DNA of 64,000 nt from CBDBND01 sp965262665. Lineage in GTDB: Bacteria > Pseudomonadota > Alphaproteobacteria > Rhodospirillales > Rhodospirillaceae. The position numbers and the translations under genes were made by a program. The stretch is taken from contig CBDHFR010000002.1 in NCBI GenBank assembly GCA_965262665.1, positions 620,001 through 684,000 on the forward strand. The letters run 5' to 3'. How positions within the stretch are numbered: position 1 is the first letter of the stretch; each line of letters begins with the position of its first letter. This document shows positions 62,968-64,000 of the stretch, in pieces. Below the pieces are notes generated by a model, which saw only the letters and a list, made by a program, of their open reading frames with translations, had not been told where the DNA came from and did no database searches.

Positions 62968-63774
62968 GGGCATTGTCAGACTAAATCGGCTTGAGCTGGG
63001 AATTAAGGTCTCCTAGCCTCGGGTAATGAAAAATCCCTTCCGTTATTTCAACAGCTCGCCCGAGGTCATCCGCCTCGCGGTGATGACGTATATCCGCTAT
63101 CCGCTGTCGTTGCGTCAGGTCGAAGATATTCTGTTCGAACGGGGCATAGACATTTGCCATGAAACGGTGCGGTACTGGTGGAACCGCTTTGGCCCGTTGT
63201 TTGCCGCTGAAATCCGGAAACGCCGTGTTCATCGTGGATCCTATTCGCTGTGGCGCCGGCATCTTGATGAGGTGTTCGTCCGGATCAATGGCGAAACACA
63301 TTATCTATGGCGTGCCGTTGACCATGAAGGCGAAGTGCTAGAGGTCTATGCCACGAAACGGCGGGATCACAGGGCTGCGCTTGAAATCCTTAAACGTGCC
63401 ATGAAGCGTTATGGCCGACCGGCCACGATCGTCACGGACAGGCTACAGTCATACCGGGCGGCGATGAAGGTGATCGGCACTGCGGCCGCCCAGACCTGCG
63501 GTCGTTGGCTCAACAACCTAGCGGAAAACTCACATCGGCCCTTCCGACGACGGGAAGGGGCAATGGCTCGGTTCAGAGACATCAAGACCCTGCAGAAGTT
63601 CGCCTCCGTCCATGCCTCGATCTACACCCATTTCAACCACCAACGCCATCTCAACCGCCGCGATACTTTCAAACAAGCCCGAGCCACCGCCTTGGACGAA
63701 TGGCGTCAACTTGCTGCCTGAGAGTCCTCTGTTATGGCTTCTTCTGCTCCGGGCCAGTTAGTCTGACAATGCCC
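62968..63774 (+). mobile_element. IS6-family insertion sequence (807 bp), apparently intact
   Basis: Ends are perfect 17-bp inverted repeats (GGGCATTGTCAGACTAA). The size and one transposase gene fit IS6/IS26-type elements. The flanking octamers (ACGCTGGC left, TATTGATG right) do not match, so the present neighbours were probably brought together by recombination or deletion at the IS. Confidence 0.9.
63026..63721 (+). CDS. IS6-family transposase
   Basis: 231 residues, full length for the family. 'FRYFNSSPEVIRLAVMTYIRY' with 'PLSLRQVEDILFERGIDI' is the N-terminal HTH. The DDE triad is in 'HLDEVFVRINGE', 'IVTDRLQSYRAAM' and 'NNLAENSHRPFRRRE'. It acts by replicative co-integrate formation, which explains directly repeated ends and deletions beside IS6 copies. 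Confidence 0.93.
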   Translation: MKNPFRYFNSSPEVIRLAVMTYIRYPLSLRQVEDILFERGIDICHETVRYWWNRFGPLFAAEIRKRRVHRGSYSLWRRHLDEVFVRINGETHYLWRAVDHEGEVLEVYATKRRDHRAALEILKRAMKRYGRPATIVTDRLQSYRAAMKVIGTAAAQTCGRWLNNLAENSHRPFRRREGAMARFRDIKTLQKFASVHASIYTHFNHQRHLNRRDTFKQARATALDEWRQLAA

Positions 63775-63775
63775 T

Positions 63776-64000
63776 ATTGATGGCTCCGCCACCGGAACCT
63801 TGGATAGCGCGGCGGACAGGGATTTTTTCAGGGTTCAATTGGTCTCTGGCGCCGGATACGAATTTACGGTCACGGGCCGTGAGGACGCCGACACAGATCC
63901 CTTAGACGACCCGTTTCTTGTTCTCAGAGACGCCGATAACGTTTATGTGGCTCAAGACGATGACAGCGGAGATGAATCTACCCCCCGCATTCTCTATAAG
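63776..64000 (+). CDS. PPC-domain (pre-peptidase C-terminal) protein, fragment open at both ends
   Basis: 75 codons without stop: 'GTLDSAADRDFFRVQLVSG', 'GYEFTVTGREDADTDPLDDP', 'VYVAQDDDSGDESTPRILY'. This is the PPC/P-domain-like repeat found beside calcium-dependent secreted proteases and surface proteins (D-x-D-x-F...L-x-x-G-x-x-Y). The 5' end has been removed by the IS6 element directly before it, and the 3' end lies outside the window. Confidence 0.75.
   Translation, partial: MDGSATGTLDSAADRDFFRVQLVSGAGYEFTVTGREDADTDPLDDPFLVLRDADNVYVAQDDDSGDESTPRILYK

Noticed and set aside
1..64000. tRNA, rRNA and riboswitch genes
   Set aside because: None recognised on either strand by eye. A tRNAscan-SE and Infernal run would be decisive.

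Overview
The window looks like bacterial chromosome from an alphaproteobacterium. The basis is moderately GC-rich coding sequence, Tat-exported proteins, a TonB-dependent receptor, a TRAP binding protein, Rieske and GGDEF genes, a P4-like integrase and many IS630-type elements. This placement is inference, because there is no rRNA or other taxonomic marker. Many genes are broken by insertion sequences or single frameshifts. That suits a genome under relaxed selection, although indel errors of an uncorrected long-read assembly could explain some of the frameshifts.

Left chromosomal part (1-20.4 kb): a polysaccharide deacetylase end, a cupin protein and a sensor histidine kinase split by an internally deleted IS630 element. 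Next comes a minus-strand metabolic block: an HD-like Tat protein (frameshifted), a GPH-type transporter, a fibrillin-like protein, a TonB receptor, a ThDP-dependent enzyme and a membrane protein. TrkH follows, then a membrane diguanylate cyclase-like gene split by IS630 copy 1, a response regulator-GGDEF gene, a 446-bp mobile cassette with a small membrane-protein gene, msrP, and IS630 copy 2 in inverted orientation. For the kinase, the cyclase and a citE-like lyase, removing the IS and one TA target copy rejoins the flanking reading frames exactly.

Island (about 20.88-48.83 kb): the citE-like gene is cut by an IS630 element, and that element is itself cut by about 28 kb of foreign DNA. The two IS halves and the two citE pieces sit at opposite ends of the island. 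The island opens with a promoter and operator-like repeat, a tyrosine integrase, an unknown gene, AlpA and ParB-like genes and a HUH transposase. Its core is a six-gene minus-strand operon: a giant DEAD-helicase/DUF1998 protein, a SNF2 helicase, an Eco57I-type methylase, a PLD-like protein without HKD motif, an HNH nuclease (frameshifted) and a DUF262/HNH-like protein. This resembles DISARM but differs in gene fusion and extra nuclease genes, and it is the best candidate for a new defence system here. The right part of the island is decayed: remnants of IS630, IS110, IS3, an AddA-like helicase-nuclease, a zinc-ribbon gene, two opposed pieces of a conjugative coupling protein and an IS256 end.

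Right chromosomal part (49.4-64 kb): the citE end, a frameshifted Rieske oxygenase, a DUF1838 Tat protein, a formylglycine-generating-enzyme-like protein, an autotransporter, an MFS transporter and msrQ (about 39 kb from its usual partner msrP). Then follow IS21 remnants, an atypical alpha/beta hydrolase lipoprotein and a TRAP binding protein set between direct copies of an IS6-type terminal repeat, an intact IS6 element, and the start of a PPC-domain protein running off the end.
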